A stretch of 64,000 bases of DNA, from positions 62,001-126,000 of the forward strand of contig NZ_JBDUUH010000001.1 of the NCBI RefSeq assembly GCF_039939195.1, read 5' to 3'. The position numbers and the translations under genes are program-made. The stretch's first letter is position 1; every line of letters begins with the position of its first letter. This DNA comes from Foliimonas ilicis (GTDB taxonomy: Bacteria; Pseudomonadota; Alphaproteobacteria; Rhizobiales; Rhizobiaceae). The notes under the pieces were generated by a model that saw only the letters and a program-made list of their open reading frames with translations, was not told the DNA's origin and ran no database searches. This document shows, piece after piece, positions 26,282 through 34,583 of this stretch.

Positions 26282-27376
26282 TTATGACCCCGCCCTGATC
26301 GCGTCGCCGCTGGCGGCGTCGAAAATGCGCACCGCATCCGATGCAGGCGCAACGACTGTTGTCTCGTTGATCGGCACGCCAACATCATTGTCGAAGACGG
26401 CCTTTATGGCTTCCTGCCCCTCGCCCAGATGCACGATCGTCCGCGCGCCTATGCGTTCGACGAACGTCACCGGCATGGCAAGTCCATGTCCCTTGCTTGC
26501 AAGCGACGCCTGCTCGGGACGAAAGCCATAAAGCACGTCGCCCTTGGCGGCCCGGACAGTTGACGCAAGTTCGGGGACAAGCGGCGGCGTGACACCAAGC
26601 GGGCCAAGGTCGATGACGAGGCCGCGGTCGCTTTCGGCAGGCCTGCCTTTCAAAAGGTTCATGCCGGGTGCGCCAATGAACTTTGCCACGAAAACATTGG
26701 CCGGATTGTTGTAGACCTCCAGCGGCGTGCCGACCTGCTGGAGCACGCCATGATCCATGACGGCGATGCGGTCGGCCATGGTCATCGCCTCAAGCTGGTC
26801 GTGGGTGACGTAGACCATCGTCTGCCTGAACTGCCGCTGCAATTGCTTCAGCTCGGTGCGCATGACGGCACGAAACGCTGCATCGACATTCGACAATGGC
26901 TCGTCGAGCAGGAAGATCGCCGGTTCCATGATTGCGGAGCGGCCAATGGCGACACGCTGCAGAATGTTGACCGACAGCTTTTCCGCCTTACGGTCGAGCA
27001 AAGGCGTTAGCTGCAGAAGCTCTGCGATGGCGCCGACGCGCCGGTCGATTTCGGCCTTCGGCGCACCGCGCATTTTCGGGCCGTAGCCGAGGTTTTGCCG
27101 CACGGTCATATGCGTGAAAATCGCGTAGTTCTGGAAAACGAAGCCGACACCGCGACGGCCCATCGGCACGCCTGCCATGTCCCGCTCGCCGAACAGGATG
27201 CGCCCGCTCGTCGGCTCTTCCATTCCGGCGATCATGTTCATCGTCGTCGACTTGCCGCAGCCCGAGGGGCCAAGCAGCGCCATGAATTCGCCATCGGCGA
27301 TTTCGAGATCCATGGTCTTCAGCGCGGTAAAGTCGCCGAATGTCTTGACCAGATTTTGCAGATGGATCGCGCTCAT
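26282..27376 (-). CDS. Sugar ABC transporter ATPase, MalK/UgpC type, with degenerate signature motif
   Basis: A 364-residue ATPase with an ABC domain and a C-terminal TOBE domain. Walker A GPSGCGKST, Q-loop VFQNYAIFTHM, Walker B FLLDEPLSNVD and switch VTHDQLEA are canonical. The signature that should read LSGGQ is LSVNILQRVAIGR, so this subunit cannot offer a normal signature to its partner. Paired with the adjacent ATPase, which keeps LSGGE but has DD in Walker B, the composite dimer would have one active and one degenerate site. Rhizobial importers with two distinct ATPases, such as the glycerol system GlpST-PQV, share the gene plan. The gene follows the permease by one base. Likely substrate: polyol or inositol derivative (inference). 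Confidence 0.88.
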   Translation of the reverse strand: MSAIHLQNLVKTFGDFTALKTMDLEIADGEFMALLGPSGCGKSTTMNMIAGMEEPTSGRILFGERDMAGVPMGRRGVGFVFQNYAIFTHMTVRQNLGYGPKMRGAPKAEIDRRVGAIAELLQLTPLLDRKAEKLSVNILQRVAIGRSAIMEPAIFLLDEPLSNVDAAFRAVMRTELKQLQRQFRQTMVYVTHDQLEAMTMADRIAVMDHGVLQQVGTPLEVYNNPANVFVAKFIGAPGMNLLKGRPAESDRGLVIDLGPLGVTPPLVPELASTVRAAKGDVLYGFRPEQASLASKGHGLAMPVTFVERIGARTIVHLGEGQEAIKAVFDNDVGVPINETTVVAPASDAVRIFDAASGDAIRAGS

Positions 27377-27377
27377 C

Positions 27378-28328
27378 TCACGCCTCCTGCCGGGCAGCGG
27401 CCATACGCTTCATGGCGAAGACGGCGACGATGGAGAGAACGATCAGGATCGCCAGCGCGATTGCCGCGACATAGCCCCAGATCAGATCCTGCGTGGTGAT
27501 CTTGTAGATATAGACGGAGATCGTTTCCGTCGCGACGCCCGGCCCGCCGCCGGTCATGATGTAGAGCGTGTCGAAAATCTTGAAGTTCTCGATGACACGA
27601 ATGGCCAGCGCGATGATGATGATCGTCTTCATTTTTGGCAGAACGATCGTGATGAAACGCTGCCACGAATTCGCGCCGAGAAGCGTCGCTGCCTTCATCT
27701 GATCTTCCGGCACGCCGACGAGACCGGCAAGCAGGATCAGGAACATCAGCGGGGTCCACTGCCAGATGTCGGCAATCATCACCGCAATCAATGCCAGTGT
27801 CGGATCGGACAGCCACGCAATGGTGACCGGCGAACCGCTGAGCATCGTCAAAATGTCATTGAGCGGACCGCCCGACTGGAACAGCATGAAGAACATGTAT
27901 CCAGCGACCGCAGGCACGACCATCATCGGCATCAGCAGAATCGAGTAGAAAACGCGCTTGCCCGGAAACTCATCGGCAAAGAGCGTCGCGAGTGCGAGGC
28001 CGAGCAGGAATTCCGCAGGCACACAGATCAACATTACGATTGCGGTGCGCCAAAGCGCGTTCCAGAAGCGGGTGTCTGTCGCGAGATCGGTATAGTTCGC
28101 GAAGCTGTTCCACAATTCCCAAGCGTTCCACCAGCCGAGACCGGACAGCGGCGACCAGTCGGTGAGGCTGATGTAGAGCTGCATCAAAAGCGGGAAGACC
28201 GCGATGAACAGTACCAGGATTTGAGCCGGCAAAGTCAGCCGGAAACCGAGCCGTGCACCTTCGTCCTGCTTTTTGGGAAGGCTGGCCGCTGCCGTAATGT
28301 TATGTTCTGGGAGGGTCACGACGCTCAT
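27378..28328 (-). CDS. Sugar ABC transporter permease, CUT1 type (MalF-like)
   Basis: A 316-residue permease with about six to seven helices. The conserved cytoplasmic EAA loop is present as EDQMKAATLLGANSWQRFITIVLPKM near 215, with the family's A-x-x-x-G pattern. The N-terminus is a 30-residue polar tail before the first helix (LVLFIAVFPLLMQLYISLTDW). The open frame runs far upstream, but that part is antisense-like sequence over the next permease, so the ATG at 28328, which overlaps the upstream stop by four bases, was chosen. It forms the transport channel with the permease gene just upstream. Confidence 0.9.
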   Translation of the reverse strand: MSVVTLPEHNITAAASLPKKQDEGARLGFRLTLPAQILVLFIAVFPLLMQLYISLTDWSPLSGLGWWNAWELWNSFANYTDLATDTRFWNALWRTAIVMLICVPAEFLLGLALATLFADEFPGKRVFYSILLMPMMVVPAVAGYMFFMLFQSGGPLNDILTMLSGSPVTIAWLSDPTLALIAVMIADIWQWTPLMFLILLAGLVGVPEDQMKAATLLGANSWQRFITIVLPKMKTIIIIALAIRVIENFKIFDTLYIMTGGGPGVATETISVYIYKITTQDLIWGYVAAIALAILIVLSIVAVFAMKRMAAARQEA

Positions 28329-29185
28329 TGCTTCAATGCCCCGAAGGTCAGTCCGCGCACGAGGTGGCGCTGGATTGCGATACCCATGATGACTGGCGGC
28401 ACGGCTGCGATCAGTCCGAGTGCGGCCTTCGCGCCGTAAAGCTGGCCTGTCATCGAGGACGACAGCGACGCCATATAGACCGGCACCGTCACCCATTCGC
28501 GTGTCGTCAGCAGCAGGGCGATCAGATAATCCGACCAGTTTAGAATGAAGACGAACAGAGCGGCGGAAGCCAGCGGTGCGCGCATCATCGGCAAGGTGAT
28601 GCGCGTGAACACACGCCAGCGCGAGCAGCCTTCGACAAGCGCCGCTTCTTCGATTTCGCGCGGCATGTCGTCGAAGAATGTTTTCATCAGCCAGAAGGCG
28701 AAGGGCAGCGTGACGATGCCGTAGATCAGAGCCAGCCCAAGCCACGTATCCGTGAAATTCAAAAACGCCCACATGATCATGACCGGGGTCATGACGGCCA
28801 TTGGCGGGAAAAGGCGCAACTGGATCAGCGCCAGCGGCAAATTCTTACCCGAGCCGAAACGCGACAGGCCGTAGGCAGCGGCGGTTCCGGCAGACATTGC
28901 AATCGCCGTGCCGAACACAGCCGAAAGCAGCGACGACAGTATCGGCTTCATTGCCGTCCGGTCGAGCGCGACGATCAGATTGGTCGAGGATTCACCGAAG
29001 ATGAAACGGAAATTGCTGAGCGTTGGCTCTTTCGGCCACCATGTCAGCTCGGCACCCGTCGCAGACCATTCCGCAATAGGCTTGAACGCCATCGAAACCA
29101 TCCAGAGGATCGGAATCAAGGTGACGGCCAAGGCAAGCGCGATGGCAGCATAACGAAATATCTCGAAAGGGACAGAACGCTTCAT
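28325..29185 (-). CDS. Sugar ABC transporter permease, CUT1 type (MalG-like)
   Basis: A 286-residue permease with six helices. The first begins RYAAIALALAVTLIPILWMVSMAFKP, and the EAA loop is EIEEAALVEGCSRWRVFTRITLPMM near 185, close to the family consensus. It is the second channel half of the CUT1 importer. The ATG at 29185 was taken over a longer frame because the family begins with this short tail before the first helix. A stem-loop at 29214-29243 separates it from the binding-protein gene. Confidence 0.9.
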   Translation of the reverse strand: MKRSVPFEIFRYAAIALALAVTLIPILWMVSMAFKPIAEWSATGAELTWWPKEPTLSNFRFIFGESSTNLIVALDRTAMKPILSSLLSAVFGTAIAMSAGTAAAYGLSRFGSGKNLPLALIQLRLFPPMAVMTPVMIMWAFLNFTDTWLGLALIYGIVTLPFAFWLMKTFFDDMPREIEEAALVEGCSRWRVFTRITLPMMRAPLASAALFVFILNWSDYLIALLLTTREWVTVPVYMASLSSSMTGQLYGAKAALGLIAAVPPVIMGIAIQRHLVRGLTFGALKQ

Positions 29186-29213
29186 CTTGCAACTTTGCTG
29201 GATCGGTCGTTCA

Positions 29214-29243
29214 GGAGGGGAAAAACCGAGGCTTCTCCCCTCC
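29214..29243. promoter_or_regulatory. Intercistronic stem-loop after the CUT1 binding-protein gene
   Basis: GGAGGGGA (29214-29221) pairs with TCCCCTCC (29236-29243) around a 14-base loop. It lies between the binding-protein stop and the first permease gene, where partial terminators or message-stabilising hairpins are usual in importer operons. Confidence 0.55.
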
Positions 29244-29266
29244 ACGATTTGGTTCGTGTCGGGCGA

Positions 29267-30880
29267 TCAGCCGATCGGATCGGTGATGGTCGGCCACGCC
29301 TCCTTGTTGGTCTTAATGGCTTCGAGCAGCTTGTCCTCGCCCGTGCGGCGGGCAATGCGTTTCCACTCCCGCTCGGTGTCGGCCATTGCCTGCTCGGCGG
29401 TCTTCGCCTTGGTCAGCGCGGCGACGAGGTTTTCGTCGAGCGCATTGTGGAAGGCGGTCGCACCAGGATAGTTGATCGTCGGCACTGTGCGGGCCACCGT
29501 GTCGCGTACCACGTCCATGTGGTAGCCGTGGTACGTCTGGCGAACGAGCGGATCGGAAAAGTCCGACAGGCGGAACGGATCGAAATAACCGCCCGGATTT
29601 GCAGTCATCCATGCATAGATGCGGCTTGAGCCGAGCCATTGCAGGAAGAGGTAGCAAGCCTCCGGGTTTTTCGACTGCGACGAGACCGATGCCGACAAAT
29701 TGAGCCATAGAACCGAACGGCTGATGAGCTGCCCGTCGATCTCGCGGCCGGGCGGCAGCATCGAGCCTATCTTGCCGGTGACCTGCGAATCCTTATTGGC
29801 GGCGTTGTCGAGGAATTTCGGCAGATTGGAGAAAGCGCAGGTCATCGCCGCGCCGCCCTTTGCGAAATTGCCATACTGCTCCGGCCAGCCCCATGAAATC
29901 GCATCCGGCGAATGATGCGCCAGCGATGCGATATATTCGTTCGTAGCACTGATGCCTGCTTCCGAATTGATCTGCGGTGCGCCGGTATCGTCGAACAGGA
30001 ACTGGTTGGGCGAGCCCATCGACACGTAGCGCTGGTACCAATTCGTGTAGCCCCAGCCCTGATTGCGGATGTCCGTCGAGCCGAACAATCCCTTGTCCGG
30101 GCGCTGGAAGAACATCGCGATCTCGTCATGCTGCTTCCAGGTTTTCGGCGGGGCCAGTTCGTAGCCATGCTTGTCGGAGAAGGCTTTCTTCTCCGTCTCG
30201 TCGCCGAACAGATCGGTGCGATAGACCCAGGTCTGGAAGTCGCCGTCGAGCGACACGCCATAGGTCGAGCCGCGATACTGATTGAGAAGCGATACACCCT
30301 TTGCGCCGTTGACATAGCCGCGCTCAGGATCGTCCCACTCAGGCTTATGCTTCTCGACGTAATCGTCAAGCTGCAGGATGCCGCCGGTTTCGGCGAGATC
30401 GCCAAGACGATTCCATTCCACGGCATAGATGTCGTAGGCACCTCCCTTGGTGGAGATGTCCTGCATGGTCTTGGTGAATTCCTGACCGTTGGGAACGCCA
30501 ACGATATCGAGCGGAATGCCCGTTTCCTTTTCCCAAAGATCCTTGATCGAAGGGGCGCCAGCCGGAAAGGGCTGCGTCAACTGGCCGATAGATCCATCCG
30601 AGAGGCCAAGTACGATGCGCGCCGGAGCCTTGCCGTCTGCCTTCATGGTTTTTACGGCTTCAATCGCCCGGCCTTCGGGCGTATCAGCGCCATACTGGTA
30701 GCGTTCGGCCCCATCAAAACCGGTCGGGCCGCCGATCATGCCGGGCGCCAAGGCGTCGGCAGCAAATGCCCGGCTCGGCCGGATAAATTTAGGTGCAATA
30801 CCAACTGCAGCAACGAGTGCCGCAGCCTTTCCCCCGGACGCAAGCAAATCGCGCCGCGATAAGCGGATCAAATTCGACAT
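29267..30880 (-). CDS. Extracellular solute-binding protein, family 1, Tat-type signal
   Basis: A 537-residue binding protein, long for the family (about 420-450) and similar in size to binding proteins of glycerol/polyol systems with paired ATPases. The N-terminus has the twin-arginine pattern SRRDLLASGG followed by a hydrophobic stretch and ADA near 42. The core shows AYDIYAVEWNRLGDLAETGGILQLDDY near 150 and tryptophan-rich segments (QGWGYTNWYQRY, ISWGWPEQYGNF) that usually stack on sugar rings. It is the first gene of the long operon and would set substrate choice for the CUT1 importer. The ATG is preceded by GGGAGGA. Likely ligand: a cyclitol or polyol (inference from MocA/MocC neighbours). 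Confidence 0.87.
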   Translation of the reverse strand: MSNLIRLSRRDLLASGGKAAALVAAVGIAPKFIRPSRAFAADALAPGMIGGPTGFDGAERYQYGADTPEGRAIEAVKTMKADGKAPARIVLGLSDGSIGQLTQPFPAGAPSIKDLWEKETGIPLDIVGVPNGQEFTKTMQDISTKGGAYDIYAVEWNRLGDLAETGGILQLDDYVEKHKPEWDDPERGYVNGAKGVSLLNQYRGSTYGVSLDGDFQTWVYRTDLFGDETEKKAFSDKHGYELAPPKTWKQHDEIAMFFQRPDKGLFGSTDIRNQGWGYTNWYQRYVSMGSPNQFLFDDTGAPQINSEAGISATNEYIASLAHHSPDAISWGWPEQYGNFAKGGAAMTCAFSNLPKFLDNAANKDSQVTGKIGSMLPPGREIDGQLISRSVLWLNLSASVSSQSKNPEACYLFLQWLGSSRIYAWMTANPGGYFDPFRLSDFSDPLVRQTYHGYHMDVVRDTVARTVPTINYPGATAFHNALDENLVAALTKAKTAEQAMADTEREWKRIARRTGEDKLLEAIKTNKEAWPTITDPIG

Positions 30881-31232
30881 CGAAATCCTCCCTCGGGCCT
30901 TGTCTCCTCCACGACCCTTATGAGGGATATTGACGGCAGCACTCTTGCAATGTCAACATCATTTCAAATCATAAAACCTCATTGAATCGCACTGACTTGG
31001 CCGAATGGGCATTCTGAGGATTGGGAGGAACCGATTAGTGACTGAATTTGATGTGTTTTCGCATCAATTCGGCATTGCATGTGGAGGACGCGGCAGAATC
31101 CGTCTAACAGCTTGCTTATATGGAAATGCCGAGTACATCATTTTCCATCACGATCGGCATTGCCGGCATTATTCGCCCCTCATTATGGCCGGGCGGCGCG
31201 GCGGATGCCGCATTCGGGAAAGGTGACCAGAG
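30881..31232. promoter_or_regulatory. Divergent regulatory region of the long moc-type operon and its LacI regulator
   Basis: This 352-base gap holds several candidate sites: TTGATG (31048-31053) / CATCAA (31062-31067), an inverted repeat with an 8-base spacer; AATGCCGA (31125-31132) / TCGGCATT (31154-31161), an inverted repeat whose right half recurs at 31069-31076; and ATCATTTCAAATCAT (30958-30972), which resembles the tandem repeat upstream of mocD. Any of these could be the operator of the adjacent LacI protein. No small gene was seen. Confidence 0.5.
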
Positions 31233-32264
31233 TTGCGGTCGACGTTAATTGATGTGGCGAGAGAAGCTGGCGTGTCCGCAGCGACGGTCGATCGCGTGCT
31301 CAACAACAGGGTTGGCGTGCGGCAACGAACACGCGAAATCGTGCTCGAAACAGCGCAGCGCCTCGGCTACATCACCGAAAATGGCGGCTTTCAAAGCATA
31401 GCCAAACCTTCCGAAAGCAAGACTATCCGGCTCGACTTCGCATTTCCTGCCGGAACCAATACCTTCATCAAGATGCTGCAGCGGCATATCGAAACGCAGG
31501 CGATGGCGCGGCCTGAACTCGATGTGCGCATTGCAACGATCGAAGGGTTCAACCCGGATCGTCTCGCACGGCTGTTGCAGGATTTGCGCGGCCAGACGCA
31601 GGGCGTCGGCGTGATCGCGCTCGATCATCCGACCGTGCGGGAAGCGATCCGCTCGCTGTCTGCCGATAACATCAAGGTCGTGACCATCGCGTCTGACATT
31701 CTTCACGTCCCCCGCGTCGCTTATATCGGCATAGACAATCGGGCAGCAGGCCGGCTTGCGGGTTATCTTGTCAGCCGCTTCATGGGGGCAAATCGTTCAG
31801 GCAAGGTAGCACTTTTCGCCGGCTCGCTGTCTTATCGCGGGCATGAGGAGCGCGAGATGGGCTTTCGTCACATCGTGACCGAAGAGTTCAAGAATTTGCA
31901 GATCGTCGAGACGCGCGAAATGCTGGACGACCGCGAAAAGGCTTATGACGAAGCCTGCGCACTGCTCGACAAGCACCCCGACCTCGCGGCGATTTACAAT
32001 ATCGGTGCAGGCAATACCGGCATTGCGCGTGCTTTAAAGGAGCGCGGTCTTGAACATACAGTCGTGTTTATCGGCCATGAGGCGACCGAAGGCACGAAAG
32101 AGCTGCTTCTTGATGGAACGCTTGATGCCGTTATCGACCAGAACCCGCGCGTCGAAGCGAGAGAAGCTTTGAACGTGCTGACACAGTCCGTCCGGGGATT
32201 GCCGTTCGATCTGCATGCACCGCGCCTGCAGGTGATATTCAAGGAAAACATCCCGGAATTTTAG
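31233..32264 (+). CDS. LacI-family transcriptional regulator
   Basis: A 343-residue regulator. The helix-turn-helix is TLIDVAREAGVSAATVDRVL followed by a hinge, then a periplasmic-binding-like sensor domain with VALFAGSLSYRGHEEREMGF and AIYNIGAGNTGIA, very like the other LacI protein at 18102. The recognition helix SAATVDRVLN nearly equals that of the paralogue (SVATVDRVLN), so the two may read related operators. The most likely start is a TTG at 31233 with AAGGTGA upstream; no in-frame ATG fits. It is divergent from the CUT1 binding-protein gene and probably controls the long operon. Confidence 0.86.
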   Translation: MRSTLIDVAREAGVSAATVDRVLNNRVGVRQRTREIVLETAQRLGYITENGGFQSIAKPSESKTIRLDFAFPAGTNTFIKMLQRHIETQAMARPELDVRIATIEGFNPDRLARLLQDLRGQTQGVGVIALDHPTVREAIRSLSADNIKVVTIASDILHVPRVAYIGIDNRAAGRLAGYLVSRFMGANRSGKVALFAGSLSYRGHEEREMGFRHIVTEEFKNLQIVETREMLDDREKAYDEACALLDKHPDLAAIYNIGAGNTGIARALKERGLEHTVVFIGHEATEGTKELLLDGTLDAVIDQNPRVEAREALNVLTQSVRGLPFDLHAPRLQVIFKENIPEF

Positions 32265-32277
32265 GCTGAAACGAAAA

Positions 32278-32297
32278 GGGCGACCCGAAGGCCGCCC
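32278..32297 (-). terminator. Rho-independent terminator of the amino-acid-type importer operon
   Basis: On the minus strand, GGGCGGCC-TTCG-GGTCGCCC forms a stem with a stable TTCG tetraloop, followed by TTTTCGTTT. It lies six bases beyond the stop of the binding-protein gene and also faces the convergent LacI gene. Confidence 0.75.
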
Positions 32298-32303
32298 ATG
32301 CTG

Positions 32304-33101
32304 CTATTTCAGCATTTCTTTCGGCAATGACGCGCCGTGATATTTTTCATAGATCGTGTTGAGCTTGCCGTTTTTGAGGTTTTCCGAAACCCAGACATTC
32401 AGCTTTTCGAGCAATTCCGGCTCATTCTTGCGAACGCCGATTGCCAGATCGAAGGTGCGAATGACGAATTTCGGCTCGAATGCCAGCGTCTTGTTGCGTT
32501 CACCGATCTGGTTCACGATGGTCTCAGAGGTGGCAACCATCTGCGCCTGACCGCTGACGGCGGCAGTAACCATGGTCGCGTCATCGTCGTAACGCGCAAC
32601 GTTGAAGCCGCGCTCTGAAGCCAAGGCGGTCAATTCGGTGTCCTGCGTCGTGCCGCGCGTGACCGTTACCGTCTTTCCCTTCAGATCTTCCCAATCCTTG
32701 ATTTCCGATCCGGCAGGCGCGCCGATGACCGAACGAAGGGCTGCGTAAGGCGTCGAGAAATCGATGACTTCGGCGCGCTGCGGCGTGACCGACAGTGTCG
32801 AGATCACGATATCGGCCTTGTTGGTCTGGAGATTGGGAATGCGTGTCGCGCCCGTCGTCTCGACGAATTCGAGCGTCAGGCCCCAATCCTTGGCCAGCAA
32901 TTCGGCCGTTTCGACATCCGAGCCGACCGGCTTCAAATTGGCGTCGAGCATGCCGGATGGCGGGATGGCAAGGTCGGTCGATACCCTGATCTTGCCCGAC
33001 GCGATGAGATCCTCATAGCTGTTGGCAAAAGCGGATGCTGAAGGCGCAACGAGCGCTGCGCAGAGAGCGCCGATTGCCAGAAAATTCCTGATATTCCTCA
33101 T
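32304..33101 (-). CDS. Polar-amino-acid-type ABC transporter substrate-binding protein
   Basis: A 265-residue periplasmic protein of SBP family 3. The signal peptide spans about 1-27 (AFA-NS). The mature protein opens YEDLIASGKIRVSTDLAIPPSG and contains IPNLQTNKADIVISTLSVTPQRAEVIDFSTPY, the family-defining stretch, then LKGKTVTVTRGTTQD. The conserved arginine that grips the ligand carboxylate is present in the TPQRAEV motif. Family members bind amino acids or other small acids. Context (RpiB and a beta-hydroxyacid dehydrogenase in the operon) points to an acidic sugar or hydroxy-acid rather than an ordinary amino acid. It is last in the operon. Confidence 0.88.
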   Translation of the reverse strand: MRNIRNFLAIGALCAALVAPSASAFANSYEDLIASGKIRVSTDLAIPPSGMLDANLKPVGSDVETAELLAKDWGLTLEFVETTGATRIPNLQTNKADIVISTLSVTPQRAEVIDFSTPYAALRSVIGAPAGSEIKDWEDLKGKTVTVTRGTTQDTELTALASERGFNVARYDDDATMVTAAVSGQAQMVATSETIVNQIGERNKTLAFEPKFVIRTFDLAIGVRKNEPELLEKLNVWVSENLKNGKLNTIYEKYHGASLPKEMLK

Positions 33102-33145
33102 AATTTCTCCTCCTGGTTTGTCGTTTTTTGTGGTGGTTTTACGCG

Positions 33146-33871
33146 TCAGAAATCATTCATGACGAATTCGCGAAGTTCCTGGGTCTTCGGTTCAGTGAGA
33201 ATGTCGGAAGAGCCAGATTCATGAACGAGGCCCTGATGCATGAACACGACCTGATCGGCGATGCGGCGGGCAAATCCCATCTCATGCGTCACCATGATCA
33301 TCGTCATGCCGGAAGCGGCGAGCGCCTCGATCACCTTCAACACCTCGCCGGTAAGTTTCGGATCGAGCGCCGACGTGACCTCGTCGAACAGCATGACCTG
33401 CGGCTCCATGGCGAGCGAGCGGGCGATTGCAGCACGCTGCTGCTGACCGCCGGAAAGTTGCTCGGGATAATTCTCCGCCTTTTCCGATAGACCGACCTTG
33501 GCCAGACTTTCACGCGCGATTTCGCGCGCTGCGGCCTTGTCCATCTTCTTCACCGAGCGGGGTGCAAGCGTGATGTTTTCCTCGATCGTCAGATGCGGAA
33601 AGAGGTTGTAGCTCTGGAACACGATGCCGACATCAAGCCGCAGCTTTCGCAAATCGAGATCGCGGTCATGAACCTTGTGGCCGCACACTTCGATCGTGCC
33701 GCTGTCGACTGTTTCCAGACGATCGATGCACCGCAGAGCCGTGCTCTTGCCGGAGCCGCTGGCGCCGATCAGCGCCGTGACATCGCCCTTTTCGACGGAA
33801 AAGGAAACGCCGTGAAGCACGGCCAGGGAGCCGAAGCTCTTCTTCACGTCCTTCAATTCTACAATTGGCAT
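33146..33871 (-). CDS. Polar-amino-acid-type ABC transporter ATP-binding protein
   Basis: A 241-residue ATPase with all motifs: Walker A GASGSGKST near 36, Q-loop VFQSYNLFPHL, signature LSGGQQQR, Walker B VMLFDEVTSALD and switch MVTHEMGFA. The HEMGFAR tail is characteristic of the GlnQ/HisP subfamily. The ATG at 33871 with CGGAG before it was chosen; the 26 codons upstream in frame overlap the intergenic spacer and look non-coding. It works with the two permeases immediately upstream. Confidence 0.92.
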   Translation of the reverse strand: MPIVELKDVKKSFGSLAVLHGVSFSVEKGDVTALIGASGSGKSTALRCIDRLETVDSGTIEVCGHKVHDRDLDLRKLRLDVGIVFQSYNLFPHLTIEENITLAPRSVKKMDKAAAREIARESLAKVGLSEKAENYPEQLSGGQQQRAAIARSLAMEPQVMLFDEVTSALDPKLTGEVLKVIEALAASGMTMIMVTHEMGFARRIADQVVFMHQGLVHESGSSDILTEPKTQELREFVMNDF

Positions 33872-33896
33872 GATGATCTCCGAATGGGTGGCGTCC

Positions 33897-34571
33897 TCAA
33901 GCGGACACGGCCTTGAGGGTGCGCAGGCGGGATGCGCCACTGCGCTCAAGACGCTGGCTGAGGAGTGAAACGGGGAAGCACAGGCAGAAATAAAGCAGTG
34001 CCACGATCATGTAGATCGCGAACGGCTCGAAGATCGAATTGTTGATGAGCTGCCCGGCGCGTGTGAGTTCGACGAAGCCGACGACAGACGCAAGCGACGT
34101 GTTCTTGATGATCTGCACCGAAAACCCGATGGTCGGCGGCGTGGCGATGCGTATCGCCTGCGGCAGGATCACCTTGAAAAGGCGCTGCGTTCGGCTGAGC
34201 GCCAGGCATTCCGCCGCTTCCCACTGCGCGCGTGGCACGGACTGAAGCGCGCCGCGCCAGATTTCGCCAAGATAGGCGCTGACATAGATCGTAAGCGAAA
34301 GACCGGCGGCGAGCATGGGCGAAATCGAAAACCCAAGCGTCGGCAGGCCGAAGAAGGTGAGAAACAGGATCACCAGAAGCGGCGTTCCCTGAACGATCTG
34401 GACATAAATGCCAGCAAGAATTCGCAACACTCGGAATGGCGAGGTGCGACCTAGTGCGACGACGAAGCCGCCGAGCCCGCCGCCGGCAAACGCCATCAGC
34501 GAGAGCATCAGCGTCCAGAATGCGCCATTCAGAAGAAAGGTCAGATGGGCGGAATTGATTGCCGTGTTCAT
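33897..34571 (-). CDS. Polar-amino-acid-type ABC transporter permease
   Basis: A 224-residue HisM/GlnP-type permease with about five helices. The conserved cytoplasmic segment SVPRAQWEAAECLALSRTQRLFKVILPQAIRI near 110-140 includes the family's E-A-A-x3-G loop, with Leu in place of the usual Gly. It pairs with the permease gene 12 bases upstream to form a heterodimeric channel. The ATG at 34571 starts a short polar N-terminus before the first helix. Confidence 0.9.
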   Translation of the reverse strand: MNTAINSAHLTFLLNGAFWTLMLSLMAFAGGGLGGFVVALGRTSPFRVLRILAGIYVQIVQGTPLLVILFLTFFGLPTLGFSISPMLAAGLSLTIYVSAYLGEIWRGALQSVPRAQWEAAECLALSRTQRLFKVILPQAIRIATPPTIGFSVQIIKNTSLASVVGFVELTRAGQLINNSIFEPFAIYMIVALLYFCLCFPVSLLSQRLERSGASRLRTLKAVSA

Positions 34572-34583
34572 GTCGTCATATCC

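Noticed and set aside
28329..28772. Upstream extension of the CUT1 permease gene (27378-28328)
   Set aside because: The extra 148 codons lie opposite-phase over the next permease gene and read as non-protein; the ATG at 28328 overlaps the upstream stop in the usual ATGA way.
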